From the NCBI RefSeq assembly GCF_000014565.1, contig NC_008268.1, positions 7,258,501-7,322,500 of the forward strand: DNA of 64,000 bases, in the 5' to 3' direction. Shown here in pieces: positions 50,649 through 59,271 of the stretch. The DNA comes from Rhodococcus jostii RHA1 (lineage in GTDB: Bacteria > Actinomycetota > Actinomycetes > Mycobacteriales > Mycobacteriaceae). The stretch's first letter is position 1. Each line of letters opens with the position of its first letter. A program made the translations under genes and the position numbers. Under the pieces are notes generated by a model that was given only the letters and a program-made list of their open reading frames with translations, was not told the DNA's origin and made no database searches.

Positions 50649-50914
50649 TCGGTCCCGGTGCCCCGCCTGCGAAAGCGGCGCAGGGCACCGGTGACACGGT
50701 CCCGCCAGGTGGGCGGGGTGAGGTCGATTTCCGTCTGCCCGTCGTGGGCCGCGTACGCACGGGTGTAGCGCTCGTGCAGACGCGCGCGGACCTCGTCGGG
50801 CGTGTACGCCTTGCGGTGCCGATCCGCGCGCACCGCGACGACCCCGGTCGCGGCGACACCCACCACACCGGCGAGTCCGAGAAGTTTCCACCATTGCCTG
50901 CCACGCGGTCGCAT
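50612..50914 (-). CDS. Small single-helix membrane protein
   Basis: 100 residues. A basic start (MRPRGRQWWK) leads into one membrane helix (about 10-28), followed by an extracytoplasmic or cytoplasmic Arg-rich region with DEVRARLHERYTRAYAAHDGQ and a basic tail. I recognise no family. Its end overlaps the end of the convergent aminotransferase gene by 37 bp, and it is divergent from the YiiX-type gene 18 bp away. Coding is plausible because the frame has strong third-position GC bias and a sensible N-terminal membrane anchor, but it could be spurious. Confidence 0.55.
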   Translation of the reverse strand: MRPRGRQWWKLLGLAGVVGVAATGVVAVRADRHRKAYTPDEVRARLHERYTRAYAAHDGQTEIDLTPPTWRDRVTGALRRFRRRGTGTDQPSARRIPSAS

Positions 50915-50919
50915 CCTTC

Positions 50920-50925
50920 TAGGCT
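50920..50925 (+). promoter_or_regulatory. -10 hexamer TAGGCT for a leaderless start
   Basis: TAGGCT is followed by exactly 7 nt and the ATG at 50933, with no ribosome binding site. Confidence 0.55.
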
Positions 50926-50932
50926 AGGGCCC

Positions 50933-51649
50933 ATGGACGCGCCACGGCACACGGACGCACGACGACACAGCTCCACCATCGACCTCGACAGCGCTGTCGA
51001 GGTCACGCGCACCGGCGATATCTGGATCTTCCGCGGAGAGTCTCCGGCCGACAGGGCCATTCAGACGCTGACGAACAGTCCGGTCAACCACGTCGGCATG
51101 TCGGTGGTCCTCGAGGACCTGCCGCCGCTGATGTGGCACGCCGAGCTCGGACATTCGCTGCAGGACATGTGGACGGGACGCTTTCAGCGCGGTGTGCAAC
51201 TCCATGACCTGCGCGCCGCGGTCCAGGTGTGGGGTGCGCGCTATGGGCAACGGGGATGGCTGCGCCAGCTCGCCGAACCCGCAACGCCGCAGCAGGAGGA
51301 CGCGTTGCTGCGGACGATCGCACGGCTCGACGGAACCCCGTTCCCGTCCACCGCGAAACTCGCATCACGGTGGTTCGGCGGGCGCCTGCCCGGGACGGGA
51401 CGCAGGCAGGAGAAGTCGGGCAGCCTCGAAAGTGCCTATTGTGCCGAGGTGGTCGCGCAGACGTACGAGGAGATGGGGCTGATCAGCGCGCGCAGGCGCA
51501 CCAACTGGTACGACCCCGGCAAGTTCTGGAGCGGCGACAGGCTGCCCCTCGCTCCCGGGGTGACGCTCGGCCGGGAGATCGAGGTGACCCTGAGCGAAGC
51601 CGACCTCAGCGCGGGGCGAGGCCGGCGGCCGTCGTCAGAGGGTGCGTGA
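50933..51649 (+). CDS. YiiX-type permuted NlpC/P60 hydrolase-like protein
   Basis: 238 residues without a signal peptide. The permuted papain-like layout is seen: an early histidine in SPVNHVGMSVVL (His53) and a late cysteine in ESAYCAEVVAQTYEEMGL (Cys170), as in YiiX/YebB-like (DUF830) proteins, with WHAELGHSLQDM between. In the family these residues form an amidase or lipid-acyl hydrolase site; the substrate here is unknown. The ATG 50933 start is supported by a TAGGCT -10 at leaderless distance. It overlaps the convergent phzF-like gene by 15 bp. Confidence 0.78.
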   Translation: MDAPRHTDARRHSSTIDLDSAVEVTRTGDIWIFRGESPADRAIQTLTNSPVNHVGMSVVLEDLPPLMWHAELGHSLQDMWTGRFQRGVQLHDLRAAVQVWGARYGQRGWLRQLAEPATPQQEDALLRTIARLDGTPFPSTAKLASRWFGGRLPGTGRRQEKSGSLESAYCAEVVAQTYEEMGLISARRRTNWYDPGKFWSGDRLPLAPGVTLGREIEVTLSEADLSAGRGRRPSSEGA

Positions 51650-52315
51650 CTTCTCGGGGTGGACTCGTCCACCGACCTCGATCCACCCGGCGGGATCGTA
51701 GGTGGTGCGCAGTTCGGATCCTTTGCCCTGCGTGATCAGGAGAGCGTGCCGGAGGTGTGCGGTGATCCGGACGGCCGCGGCTCCGGTGGCCTCGTCCTCG
51801 GTGATGCCCATGTCCGGGGCGAACATTCGCGACCGGATCGAGTGCTCGACCTTGTCCGTCCAGGCCCACAGATAGTGGTGTCCGGCACCGAACTTCTTCG
51901 GGTCCGCAGACTGAACCTCGCGCACACTGTTCATGGGGTACAGCGAGAACTCGGGCGCCCACTCCGGCCGGGCCCGCACCCAGGTGATGGCGCCGGAACG
52001 GCGGGTGGCGACGGGGCCCGCGGGCACGTCGAGTGTGGTGACCGCGGCGCCGCGCTCGTGCAGCCACCAGGACAGCCCGACCGTGGGATGTCCGGCGAAG
52101 GGCAGTTCGGTGACGGGGGTGAAGATCTGGGCGCGTGCGTGCTCGTCGCCGGGTTCGGGCATGTCGACGAAGATAGTCTCGCTGTATCCGAGTGCGGCGG
52201 CGACGGACTGCCGGTCCTCGGACGGGACGGCCGAGGAGTCGACGATGCCGAGCGGGTTGCCGTGGCGTCCTTTGTCGTCGGTGAACACCCGGACGACATC
52301 TACGTGGATGGGCAT
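51635..52315 (-). CDS. PhzF family isomerase-like protein
   Basis: 226 residues, shorter than the usual 270-290. It has the two DAP-epimerase-like halves of the family: HVDVVRVFTDDKGRHGNPLGIV with the family catalytic glutamate as Glu46 in GYSETIFV, the TELPFAGHPTVGLSWWL motif, and DEATGAAAVRITAHL near the end. Biochemical roles in the family range from phenazine synthesis to unknown isomerases. No phenazine genes are present, so it is not a phenazine gene here. It is divergent from oxyR, 111 bp away, and could be OxyR-regulated. Confidence 0.85.
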   Translation of the reverse strand: MPIHVDVVRVFTDDKGRHGNPLGIVDSSAVPSEDRQSVAAALGYSETIFVDMPEPGDEHARAQIFTPVTELPFAGHPTVGLSWWLHERGAAVTTLDVPAGPVATRRSGAITWVRARPEWAPEFSLYPMNSVREVQSADPKKFGAGHHYLWAWTDKVEHSIRSRMFAPDMGITEDEATGAAAVRITAHLRHALLITQGKGSELRTTYDPAGWIEVGGRVHPEKSRTL

Positions 52316-52413
52316 TGATGCACCTTATCGCTCGTCGACCTCGACGCAGTGCCTCGACGGTGGGAGGGGTCGGCACCGGCCTCGGGTCGAAAGGCGGGGG
52401 TGATGGATGGCGC

Positions 52414-52438
52414 TAGACTGATAGGTATGGCCGATCAG
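52414..52438 (+). promoter_or_regulatory. oxyR leaderless promoter and candidate OxyR operator
   Basis: TAGACT (52414-52419) is 7 nt before ATG 52427. Overlapping it is the inverted repeat CTGAT-N11-ATCAG (52418-52438), which contains the LysR-type T-N11-A core and has the 21-bp layout of mycobacterial OxyR sites. Binding would cover both -10 and start codon, implying autorepression. Confidence 0.65.
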
Positions 52439-53350
52439 AATTATCAACCCACACTGTCGCAGCTGCGAGCGTTCGTAGCCGTCGCGGAGTACCGCCATTT
52501 CGGCACGGCGGCAGCACGATTGAGTGTGAGCCAACCCACGTTGTCGCAGTCGCTCGCCGCCCTGGAGAACGGACTCGGTGTGCAGCTCATCGAGCGCAGC
52601 ACCCGTCGCGTCCTCGTCACCGCGGCGGGGGAGCGACTCCTCGGTCAGGCCAAGGTCATCCTCGAGGCCGCGGACGGTTTCGTCGCGACCGCCGCGGGTG
52701 TCGGCGACCGGTTGGCCGGACCGCTGCGCATCGGACTGATCCCCACCGTGGCCCCGTACGTGCTGCCCGCCCTGTTGCCGGCGCTGCGCGAGGAGATGCC
52801 CGCCCTGGAGCCGCAGGTCATCGAGGACCAGACGGCACGACTGCTCGAGGCGTTGCGAGTGGGCGCGCTCGACGTCGCGGTGCTGGCGTTGCCGAGCGGC
52901 GTCAGCGGTCTCGTCGACATTCCCTTGTACACAGAAGATTTCGTGATGGTCGTCCCACAGGGACACGCACTGGCGGGACGCACCGACGTCTCGCCGCAGA
53001 TGCTGGACGCGCTTCCCCTCCTGCTGCTCGACGAGGGGCACTGCCTACGCGATCAGACCCTCGATCTGTGCCGATCGGTCGACGCGCACCCGGTCGCGGG
53101 CGACACCCGCGCCACGTCGCTGTCCACGGTGGTGCAGTGCGTCGCCGGCGGACTCGGCGTGACCCTGGTGCCGGAATCCGCCGTTCAGGTGGAGACCGGA
53201 CGGGGACCGCTCGCGACCGCCCGCTTCGCGGCTCCCGCGCCCGGCCGCACGATCGGCCTCGTGTTCCGCTCGTCCAGTGCCCGTGCGGACGGCTACGGGC
53301 AACTCGCTGCCCTGCTCACGAAGACGGCGTCGGTCGCCGCGCCCGCCTGA
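52427..53350 (+). CDS. oxyR: Hydrogen peroxide sensor OxyR (LysR family)
   Basis: 307 residues. The LysR helix-turn-helix (about 8-66: LSQLRAFVAVAEYRHFGTAAARLSVSQPTLSQSLAALE) is followed by a regulatory domain in which the redox cysteines are Cys206 and Cys215 (GHCLRDQTLDLC), matching the OxyR disulphide switch. It should activate peroxide-defence genes after oxidation. Unlike in many mycobacteria, ahpC-ahpD is not divergent here; a phzF-like gene is. The start is supported by a leaderless -10. Confidence 0.93.
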   Translation: MADQNYQPTLSQLRAFVAVAEYRHFGTAAARLSVSQPTLSQSLAALENGLGVQLIERSTRRVLVTAAGERLLGQAKVILEAADGFVATAAGVGDRLAGPLRIGLIPTVAPYVLPALLPALREEMPALEPQVIEDQTARLLEALRVGALDVAVLALPSGVSGLVDIPLYTEDFVMVVPQGHALAGRTDVSPQMLDALPLLLLDEGHCLRDQTLDLCRSVDAHPVAGDTRATSLSTVVQCVAGGLGVTLVPESAVQVETGRGPLATARFAAPAPGRTIGLVFRSSSARADGYGQLAALLTKTASVAAPA

Positions 53351-53359
53351 CGGTCCGAG

Positions 53360-54109
53360 CTACGACCGCCGCCGCGGTTTGCCCTTCTTGCCGCCCTTCG
53401 TTCCGGAGCCCGACCGGGACGTCCTGGCCCCCGCGGCCGGTTTCTGGCGTGCCGCCGCCGCGGCGGGACGCTTCTTCTTCGGCTGAGCCGGCGTCGGGGT
53501 GCGACCCCGGGAGCTGTTGACGGTGCGGCCCCGGACGATGCCGATGAACTCCTCCACCAGCTCGGTGGTCTCGGCCTCGGGCCACGACAGCGCGATCTGC
53601 GACTCCGGGCCGTCCGACACCGTCCGGTACACGAGGTCCTTGCGGTGGTGGAGCCGGGCGAGCGACTGCGGGACGACGAGCAGCCCGATCCCGGCGGCGA
53701 CCAGTTCGATCGCGTCGGCCGTCGTGGCGGGGCGGTCCTGGGCGGGCAGTCCCGGCACGCTGTCCCAGACGAGGATGTCGTCGAGCGGGTGCAGCACGAT
53801 CTCGTCGGCCAGATCCGCGATCGACACCTCGTCCACCGCCGCCACCACGTGGTCCTTCGGCGCCACGACCACGGGGATCTCGGTGTACAGGGGGATGGCG
53901 CTGAGACCGGTCCGGTCGATCGGCAGCCGCACCAGGCCCGCGTCCGCCCTGCCGCCGCGCAACTGGTCGGGTGCGTCCGCGGCCGCCACCGGGACGAGGG
54001 TGAGCGGGACGTCGGGCAGCCGTTCGTTCCAGATCCGCACCCACTTGGTGGGGGTCGCGCCCGGGACATACGCGAGCCGGAATGAAGGGGATGCATCCGC
54101 GTCTGTCAC
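53360..54109 (-). CDS. LysR-type effector-domain protein lacking the DNA-binding domain
   Basis: 249 residues with a GTG start. Residues about 8-205 form a LysR substrate-binding domain (FRLAYVPGATPTKWVRIWNERLPDVPLTLVPV ... LRGGRADAGLVRLPID ... LYTEIPVVVAPKDH), but there is no N-terminal helix-turn-helix and no room for one. Instead a lysine/arginine/alanine-rich tail (about 208-249, with KKKRPAAAAARQKP and ending KKGKPRRRS) could bind nucleic acid. It is convergent with oxyR (9 bp apart) and divergent from the DUF5997 gene. Related HTH-less proteins occur in actinobacteria, but no function is known to me. Confidence 0.8.
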   Translation of the reverse strand: MTDADASPSFRLAYVPGATPTKWVRIWNERLPDVPLTLVPVAAADAPDQLRGGRADAGLVRLPIDRTGLSAIPLYTEIPVVVAPKDHVVAAVDEVSIADLADEIVLHPLDDILVWDSVPGLPAQDRPATTADAIELVAAGIGLLVVPQSLARLHHRKDLVYRTVSDGPESQIALSWPEAETTELVEEFIGIVRGRTVNSSRGRTPTPAQPKKKRPAAAAARQKPAAGARTSRSGSGTKGGKKGKPRRRS

Positions 54110-54154
54110 CCCGTCAGGCTACCGGCCTTGGTCAACGGCACCGCACACGCTCGT

Positions 54155-54160
54155 TACTCT
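54155..54160 (+). promoter_or_regulatory. -10 hexamer TACTCT for a leaderless start
   Basis: TACTCT is followed by 7 nt and the ATG at 54168. Confidence 0.55.
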
Positions 54161-54167
54161 TGACACC

Positions 54168-54572
54168 ATGACGTCGCACAAGAGCCCTCAGACTATGAAA
54201 CCCGCCACCGCGGCGAAGAAGCTGGGTGTGTACCTCGAGGCCACCCCCGCGGAGTTCCAGGAGGGTCTCGTCTCCCGCGACGAGCTGAGTGCACTGCAGA
54301 GCGATCCGCCGGAGTGGCTGCTCGAGCTGCGCCGCAACGGCCCGCACCCGCGGCCGGTGGTCGCGGCGAAGCTGGGGGTGTCCATCGCGGGTCTCGCCCG
54401 GGGCGGCGTCACCGATGCGCTCACCACCGAGCAGATCGACGCGCTGATGGCGGATCGTCCCGAATGGCTGCAGCAGGAACGCGCCACCCAGGCCGAGGTC
54501 CGCAAGGAGACGGTCCGCATCAAGGAGAAGAACGCGGCGCGGCGTGATCAGCCCCGCCGGCCGCGTTCCTGA
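54168..54572 (+). CDS. DUF5997 family protein
   Basis: 134 residues, small and charged, recognised as the actinobacterial DUF5997 family: MKPATAAKKLGVYLEATPAEFQEGLVSRDEL and LQSDPPEWLLELRRNGPHPRPVVAAKLGVSIAGLARGGV, with a basic tail KEKNAARRDQPRRPRS. The middle segment resembles a small helix-turn-helix-like fold, and together with the basic tail might bind DNA or RNA. It is divergent from the HTH-less LysR-effector protein, a pairing that may be functional. ATG 54168 follows TACTCT by 7 nt. It is convergent with the helicase gene, 3 bp away. Confidence 0.8.
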   Translation: MTSHKSPQTMKPATAAKKLGVYLEATPAEFQEGLVSRDELSALQSDPPEWLLELRRNGPHPRPVVAAKLGVSIAGLARGGVTDALTTEQIDALMADRPEWLQQERATQAEVRKETVRIKEKNAARRDQPRRPRS

Positions 54573-54575
54573 CCG

Positions 54576-57080
54576 CTACCCTTCGACGATGCTGAGTTCG
54601 TCGAAGATCACTTCGCCGGCCGCGTCGGACTCGGGAAGGTCGACGACCGCCGTCAACGCCCACCCGTGATCGCCCTGCGGGTCCTCGAGGACCTGCCGCA
54701 CCCGCCACAGCTCGGGCGCGGTCTCCACCTGGAACAGCTGGGGACCGCGTGCCGAGGGGCCGGTGCCGAGGGAGTCGTATTCGTCGAAGTACGGCTGGAG
54801 CTGGTCCTCCCACTCGTCGGCGTCGATGCCGTCGTCGAGTCCCTCCAGTTCGGCCCACCGCCGCCGCGACGCGAGTTCGATACGCCGGAACATGGCGTTG
54901 CGCACCATCACCCGGAATGCTCGCGTGTTCGCCGAGATCGGGCGCGGCACATCGGCGCCGAACGCGACCTGCTGGTCGTCTCCCTCGGCGCCGGGGTCGG
55001 TGAGGGATTCCCATTCGTCGAGAAGGCTGGAATCGACCTGGCGGATCAGCTCGCCCAGCCACTCGATGAGGTCGTCCAGCTCCTCCGTCCGGGCCTCGGT
55101 CGGAACGGTCTGGCGCAGGGCTCGATACGCGTCAGCGAGATACCGCAGTACGAGCCCCTCCGAACGGGCCAGACCGTAGTGGCTGACCATTTCGGCGAAC
55201 GTCATGGCCCGCTCGACCATGTCGCGCACGACCGACTTCGGCGACAGCGCGAACTCCGTGATCCACGGGTGCCCACCGCGATACATCTCGAACGCCGGGA
55301 ACAGCAGGTCCGCGAGAGGCTTGGGCCAGGTGACCTCCTCGAGCAGTTCCATGCGTTCCTCGTACTCGATCCCGTCGGCCTTCATCTGCGCGACCGCCTC
55401 ACCGCGGGCGAAGTGCTGCTGCGCCATGAGGACCTGCCGCGGGTCGTCGAGGGTCGACTCGATCACGGACACCACATCCAGTGCATACGAATCGGATTCG
55501 ACGTCGAGCAGTTCGAGGGCGGCCAGGGCGAACGGGGACAGTGGCTGATTGAGCGCGAAGTCCCGCTGGAGTTCCATCGTCAGCCGGGCCATGCGGCCGT
55601 CGGCGTCGGGTTCGTCGAGTCTCTGCACCACGCCGGCGTCGATCAGCCCGCGGTACAACGACAACGCCTTGAGGATGTGCTTGCGCTGCGCGGGCCGCGA
55701 CTCGTGGTTGTCCTCGAGGAGGTGCCGCATGGACGCGAAGCAGTTGCCCGGTCGCGCGATCACGTTGAGCAGCATGGAGTTCGACACGGAGAACCGGGAG
55801 ACGAGCGGTTCGGGTGACGCGGCGACGAGGCGATCGAATGTGGCCTCGCTCCACGACACGAAGCCGTCCGGCGCCTTCTTGCGCTGCACCTTCCGGCGCT
55901 TCTTCGGGTCGTCGCCCGCCTTGGCGAGTGCACGCAGATTCTCGACCTCGTGTTCGGGGGCCTGCACGACCACGGTGCCCAGCGTGTCGTAGCCGGCGCG
56001 TCCCGCGCGTCCCGCGATCTGGTGGAACTCGCGGGCACGGAGGTGCCGCGTGCGGGTGCCGTCGAACTTGGTCAGCCCGGTGAGGAGCACGGTGCGGATG
56101 GGCACGTTGATCCCCACACCGAGGGTGTCGGTGCCGCAGATGACCTTCAGCAGACCGTCCTGCGCCAGCTTCTCGATGAGACGGCGGTACTTCGGCAGCA
56201 TGCCCGCATGGTGGACGCCGATGCCGTGCCGGACGAGGCGCGAGAGCGTCTTGCCGAATCCGGTGGTGAACCGGAAGCCACCCAGCGCTTCGGCGATGGC
56301 GTCCTTCTCCTCGCGCGAACAAAAGTTGACGCTGGTCAGGGCCTGCGCGCGTTCCAGGGCGGCCGCCTGAGTGAAGTGGACCACGTAGACCGGGGCCTGA
56401 TTGGTGGTCACCAGTTCCTCGATCGTCTCGCTCACGGGTGTCGTGGCGTACGAGAACATGAGGGGAACGGGACGCTCGGTGCCCGCCACCACGGTGGTGG
56501 GCCGGCCGGTCCGGCGGGTGAGGTCGGACGAGAAGAAGTCGACCTCACCGAGGGTGGCCGACATGAGAAGAAACTGGGCGTGGGGGAGTTCGACGAGAGG
56601 GACCTGCCACGCCCAGCCCCGGTCGGGCTCGGAGTAGAAGTGGAACTCGTCCATCACGACCTGACCGATGTCGGAGTCGGGGCCCTCGCGCAGTGCGAGG
56701 TTCGCGACGATCTCGGCGGTCGCGCAGATGATCGGCGCCCGTGAGTTGACGGCGGCGTCGCCGGTCATCATGCCGACGTTCTCCGCGCCGAACACCTCGC
56801 ACAGGGCGAAGAACTTCTCGCTGACAAGGGCTTTGATCGGGGCCGTGTAGAAGGTGCGCTTGCCGGTGGCCATGGCGTAGAAGTGGGCGCCGACCGCCAC
56901 CATCGACTTGCCGGATCCGGTGGGCGTCGCCAGGATCACGTTGGCCCCGGACACCAGCTCCATCACGGATTCTTCCTGGGCGGGGTAGAGCGTCAGACCC
57001 CGTTCTTCGGTCCAGGAGGTGAAGGCGTCGAAAACGGAATCGGAATCCGCGTTCTCGGGGAGCAGGTCGGAGAGAAGCAC
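54576..57080 (-). CDS. DEAD/DEAH-box helicase with DUF3516 C-terminal region
   Basis: 834 residues. Superfamily 2 motifs: Q-like region LYPAQEESVMELVSG, Walker A ATPTGSGKS (about 52-60), motif II DEFH in VVMDEFHFY, motif III LLMSATLG, and motif VI FHQIAGRAGRAGYDTLG. The C-terminal half (about 420-834) is the DUF3516 region found in actinobacterial Ski2-like helicases, with an acidic, mainly helical composition. The variant DEFH box is characteristic. It probably remodels RNA, but no substrate is known. A pair with HrpA at 41817 gives the window two large RNA helicases. Confidence 0.9.
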   Translation of the reverse strand: MLLSDLLPENADSDSVFDAFTSWTEERGLTLYPAQEESVMELVSGANVILATPTGSGKSMVAVGAHFYAMATGKRTFYTAPIKALVSEKFFALCEVFGAENVGMMTGDAAVNSRAPIICATAEIVANLALREGPDSDIGQVVMDEFHFYSEPDRGWAWQVPLVELPHAQFLLMSATLGEVDFFSSDLTRRTGRPTTVVAGTERPVPLMFSYATTPVSETIEELVTTNQAPVYVVHFTQAAALERAQALTSVNFCSREEKDAIAEALGGFRFTTGFGKTLSRLVRHGIGVHHAGMLPKYRRLIEKLAQDGLLKVICGTDTLGVGINVPIRTVLLTGLTKFDGTRTRHLRAREFHQIAGRAGRAGYDTLGTVVVQAPEHEVENLRALAKAGDDPKKRRKVQRKKAPDGFVSWSEATFDRLVAASPEPLVSRFSVSNSMLLNVIARPGNCFASMRHLLEDNHESRPAQRKHILKALSLYRGLIDAGVVQRLDEPDADGRMARLTMELQRDFALNQPLSPFALAALELLDVESDSYALDVVSVIESTLDDPRQVLMAQQHFARGEAVAQMKADGIEYEERMELLEEVTWPKPLADLLFPAFEMYRGGHPWITEFALSPKSVVRDMVERAMTFAEMVSHYGLARSEGLVLRYLADAYRALRQTVPTEARTEELDDLIEWLGELIRQVDSSLLDEWESLTDPGAEGDDQQVAFGADVPRPISANTRAFRVMVRNAMFRRIELASRRRWAELEGLDDGIDADEWEDQLQPYFDEYDSLGTGPSARGPQLFQVETAPELWRVRQVLEDPQGDHGWALTAVVDLPESDAAGEVIFDELSIVEG

Positions 57081-57120
57081 TGCTACAGGCTAGCCGGAAC
57101 GCGGTGCGCCGCCGCCGGGC

Positions 57121-58158
57121 CTATGTTGCGCTGCGTTCGTCCGATCCCATCGCGTCCAGGACCGCCATGCGGGTGGACGCGCTGCCGGTGATGGTGCTCT
57201 CACCGACGCCGGTGACGAGCATCTGCCGCCACTTCGCTTCGTCGAACTGCAGGGGATGGGTTACGGACAGGAACTTCTCGATGGTGCGCAAGAACCGCAT
57301 CGGGTCGTCGCGGAACGGGAAATGGCCTGCGCCGCGGAAGATCTCGAGGTGTGAGCCGGGCATCGCCGCGTGTGCGAGGTGGGCGTGGCTCACCGGGATG
57401 ACGGCGTCCTGATCGCCCCAGATGAGCTGCACCGGGAGGTTCTCGGTCAGATAACATCGGTCGAGCATGGTGACGACCTGGCCGCGCCAGTCGACGACCG
57501 CGCGCAGGGTGCGCAGATACGCCTCGTAGGCGGTGGGGTCGTACAGCTCCGCGAGCACCCGTACCAGGTCGGGTGTGTCGTGCAGCATCGCACCGGGACG
57601 CAACCGCGTTCCGTTCAGTTGGCTCAACACGTTGCCCACCAGACGCACGGTGGGCATGGCGCCGGGAATGCGCAGCAGTTTCAGTGCCTCGTTGACCACC
57701 GGAACCGACGCGAGCCGCAGCAGCGGGTGAACGTCCTTGGTGACGCCGCCGGCCGAGACCAGGACGAGCCGGTCGACCATCTGCGGGAACTGGTAGGAGA
57801 ACTGCATCGCGACACCGCCGCCGAGGGAGTGACCGACGACGGTGACCTTGTCGATGCCCAGGGTGGAGAGCAGGTCGCGCATACCGTTGGCGTACGCGGC
57901 GACCGAGTAGTCGGCCCGCGGCTTGTCGGAGCGCCCGTGGCCCAGCAGATCGGGGGCGATGACGGTGTAGTTCTTGGCGAGGTGCGGGATGATCTCGGTC
58001 CAGGTGGACGAGTTGTCGCCGATGCCGTGGATCAGCAGAAGCGCGGGACCCTCGCCTGCCATGCGGAACGCGCGGCGGTAGCCGTGGATCGTGCGGAACA
58101 TCATGCGGGTTTCGGCGTTCGGAACGGGCCTGAGCTTACGAATGCGAGTGTCGCTCAT
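57121..58158 (-). CDS. Alpha/beta hydrolase
   Basis: 345 residues from ATG 58158 with an AGGAGG ribosome binding site 5 nt upstream. The fold motifs are ALLLIHGIGDNSSTWTEII, APDLLGHGRSDKP, the nucleophile elbow VVGHSLGGG with Ser111, acid in IWGDQDAVIP and histidine in GAGHFPFRDDP. This resembles epoxide-hydrolase- or C-C-hydrolase-like enzymes; the substrate cannot be told. A single gene between the helicase and the PAC2 gene, with a leader of about 100 nt before it. A hairpin terminator at 58256-58289 separates it from the upstream PAC2 gene. Confidence 0.88.
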   Translation of the reverse strand: MSDTRIRKLRPVPNAETRMMFRTIHGYRRAFRMAGEGPALLLIHGIGDNSSTWTEIIPHLAKNYTVIAPDLLGHGRSDKPRADYSVAAYANGMRDLLSTLGIDKVTVVGHSLGGGVAMQFSYQFPQMVDRLVLVSAGGVTKDVHPLLRLASVPVVNEALKLLRIPGAMPTVRLVGNVLSQLNGTRLRPGAMLHDTPDLVRVLAELYDPTAYEAYLRTLRAVVDWRGQVVTMLDRCYLTENLPVQLIWGDQDAVIPVSHAHLAHAAMPGSHLEIFRGAGHFPFRDDPMRFLRTIEKFLSVTHPLQFDEAKWRQMLVTGVGESTITGSASTRMAVLDAMGSDERSAT

Positions 58159-58255
58159 GTCGCCTCCTGAACTAGGTGCACTCCCGAATGTTGACAGCTC
58201 AATCATCCGCTTCATCTCGACGCTATTGCACCGCTCTCGGCCGAACAACTGGACC

Positions 58256-58289
58256 GTGCGGTCGCACAGTGTCCGAGTGGCGACCGCAC
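58256..58289 (-). terminator. Terminator hairpin after the PAC2 gene
   Basis: Bases 58256-58265 (GTGCGGTCGC) pair perfectly with 58280-58289 around a 14-nt loop, just beyond the stop of the PAC2 gene on the minus strand. Confidence 0.7.
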
Positions 58290-58302
58290 AACCGCTCCTC
58301 GG

Positions 58303-59271
58303 TCACGCCCCGCCCGGTGATCCCCCCTCGTCGTCGGAGTCGCCGCCCTCGCCGTCCTGCAGGGCCTGTTCGGCGAGGAAACGCTCGAATTCTGCACCGA
58401 GTTCGTCACCACTCGGCAGGTCTTCTTCGCTGGCCAGGAGCGTGGACTGCTGTTCTTGAGCCGTTACGTAGGCATCGTACTGGCGTTCCAGGGCGTGGAC
58501 GACGGTTTGTACCTCCTCGTTACCCGCGATGTGCTCGTCGACCTGTTCGCGGACGCGTGCGGCGGCCTCGCCGAGCGCCGCCAGCGGCAGGTCCAGGTCG
58601 GTGACGTCACTCACATTCTCGAGGAGGGTCTCGGCGGCACCCGGGTAGTCCGTCTGAGCCAGGTAATGGGGGACGTGAACCGAGAACCCGACGGACTCGT
58701 GCCCGTGCTGCGCCATCCGCAACTCGATCAGCGAGGACGCGCTGCCGGGAACCTGCAGTTCGCCGGACCAGCGCTGATGATCCTTGATCAGGTCCTTGTT
58801 GGTGGAATGCGCGGTCACCCCGAGCGGACGGGTGTGCGGGATGGCCATCGGAATGGCGTTGATGCCCACGGTCCGGCGCACACCGAGCTGCTCGGCCAGC
58901 AGGCGCACCGCCGTGGTGAACCGCTCCCAGCGCAGGTCGGGCTCCATGCCGGCCAGCAGCAGGAACGGGGTGCCCGCCGTGTCCTTCAGCGCATACAGGT
59001 TCAGCTCGGGCTGGTCGTAGTCCGAGAAGTGATCGGCCTTGAACGTCATGGTGGGGCGACGTGAGCGGTAATCGACGAGTTCGTCGACCGCGAAGGAGGC
59101 GACCAGCTCACTCTCCAGGCTCTCGCGGAGATGCGTCGTGGCGAGTTTGACGGCGTGGCCTGCGTCGGAGAAGCCCTCGAGTCCGTGGATCAGTACAGGT
59201 CCCTGGCCATCCGCGGAAGACAGCTGCGGTGCCGGGAACTCCAGCTCGTACATCTTCGACTGTTCGTCCAT
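58303..59271 (-). CDS. PAC2 family protein
   Basis: 322 residues. The PAC2 (proteasome assembly chaperone 2-like) fold shows PVLIHGLEGFSDAGHAVKLATTHL, VDELVDYRSRRPTMTF, and LGVRRTVGINAIPMAIPHTRPLGVTAHST. A helical, acidic C-terminus (about 235-322, ending SDDEGGSPGGA) completes it. Actinobacteria have proteasomes, and this family is encoded close to ideR in mycobacteria (Rv2714 type), where function is unresolved. ATG 59271 has GAGG upstream; the frame extends further upstream but without similarity. It is divergent from the MBL hydrolase across 285 bp. Confidence 0.87.
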   Translation of the reverse strand: MDEQSKMYELEFPAPQLSSADGQGPVLIHGLEGFSDAGHAVKLATTHLRESLESELVASFAVDELVDYRSRRPTMTFKADHFSDYDQPELNLYALKDTAGTPFLLLAGMEPDLRWERFTTAVRLLAEQLGVRRTVGINAIPMAIPHTRPLGVTAHSTNKDLIKDHQRWSGELQVPGSASSLIELRMAQHGHESVGFSVHVPHYLAQTDYPGAAETLLENVSDVTDLDLPLAALGEAAARVREQVDEHIAGNEEVQTVVHALERQYDAYVTAQEQQSTLLASEEDLPSGDELGAEFERFLAEQALQDGEGGDSDDEGGSPGGA

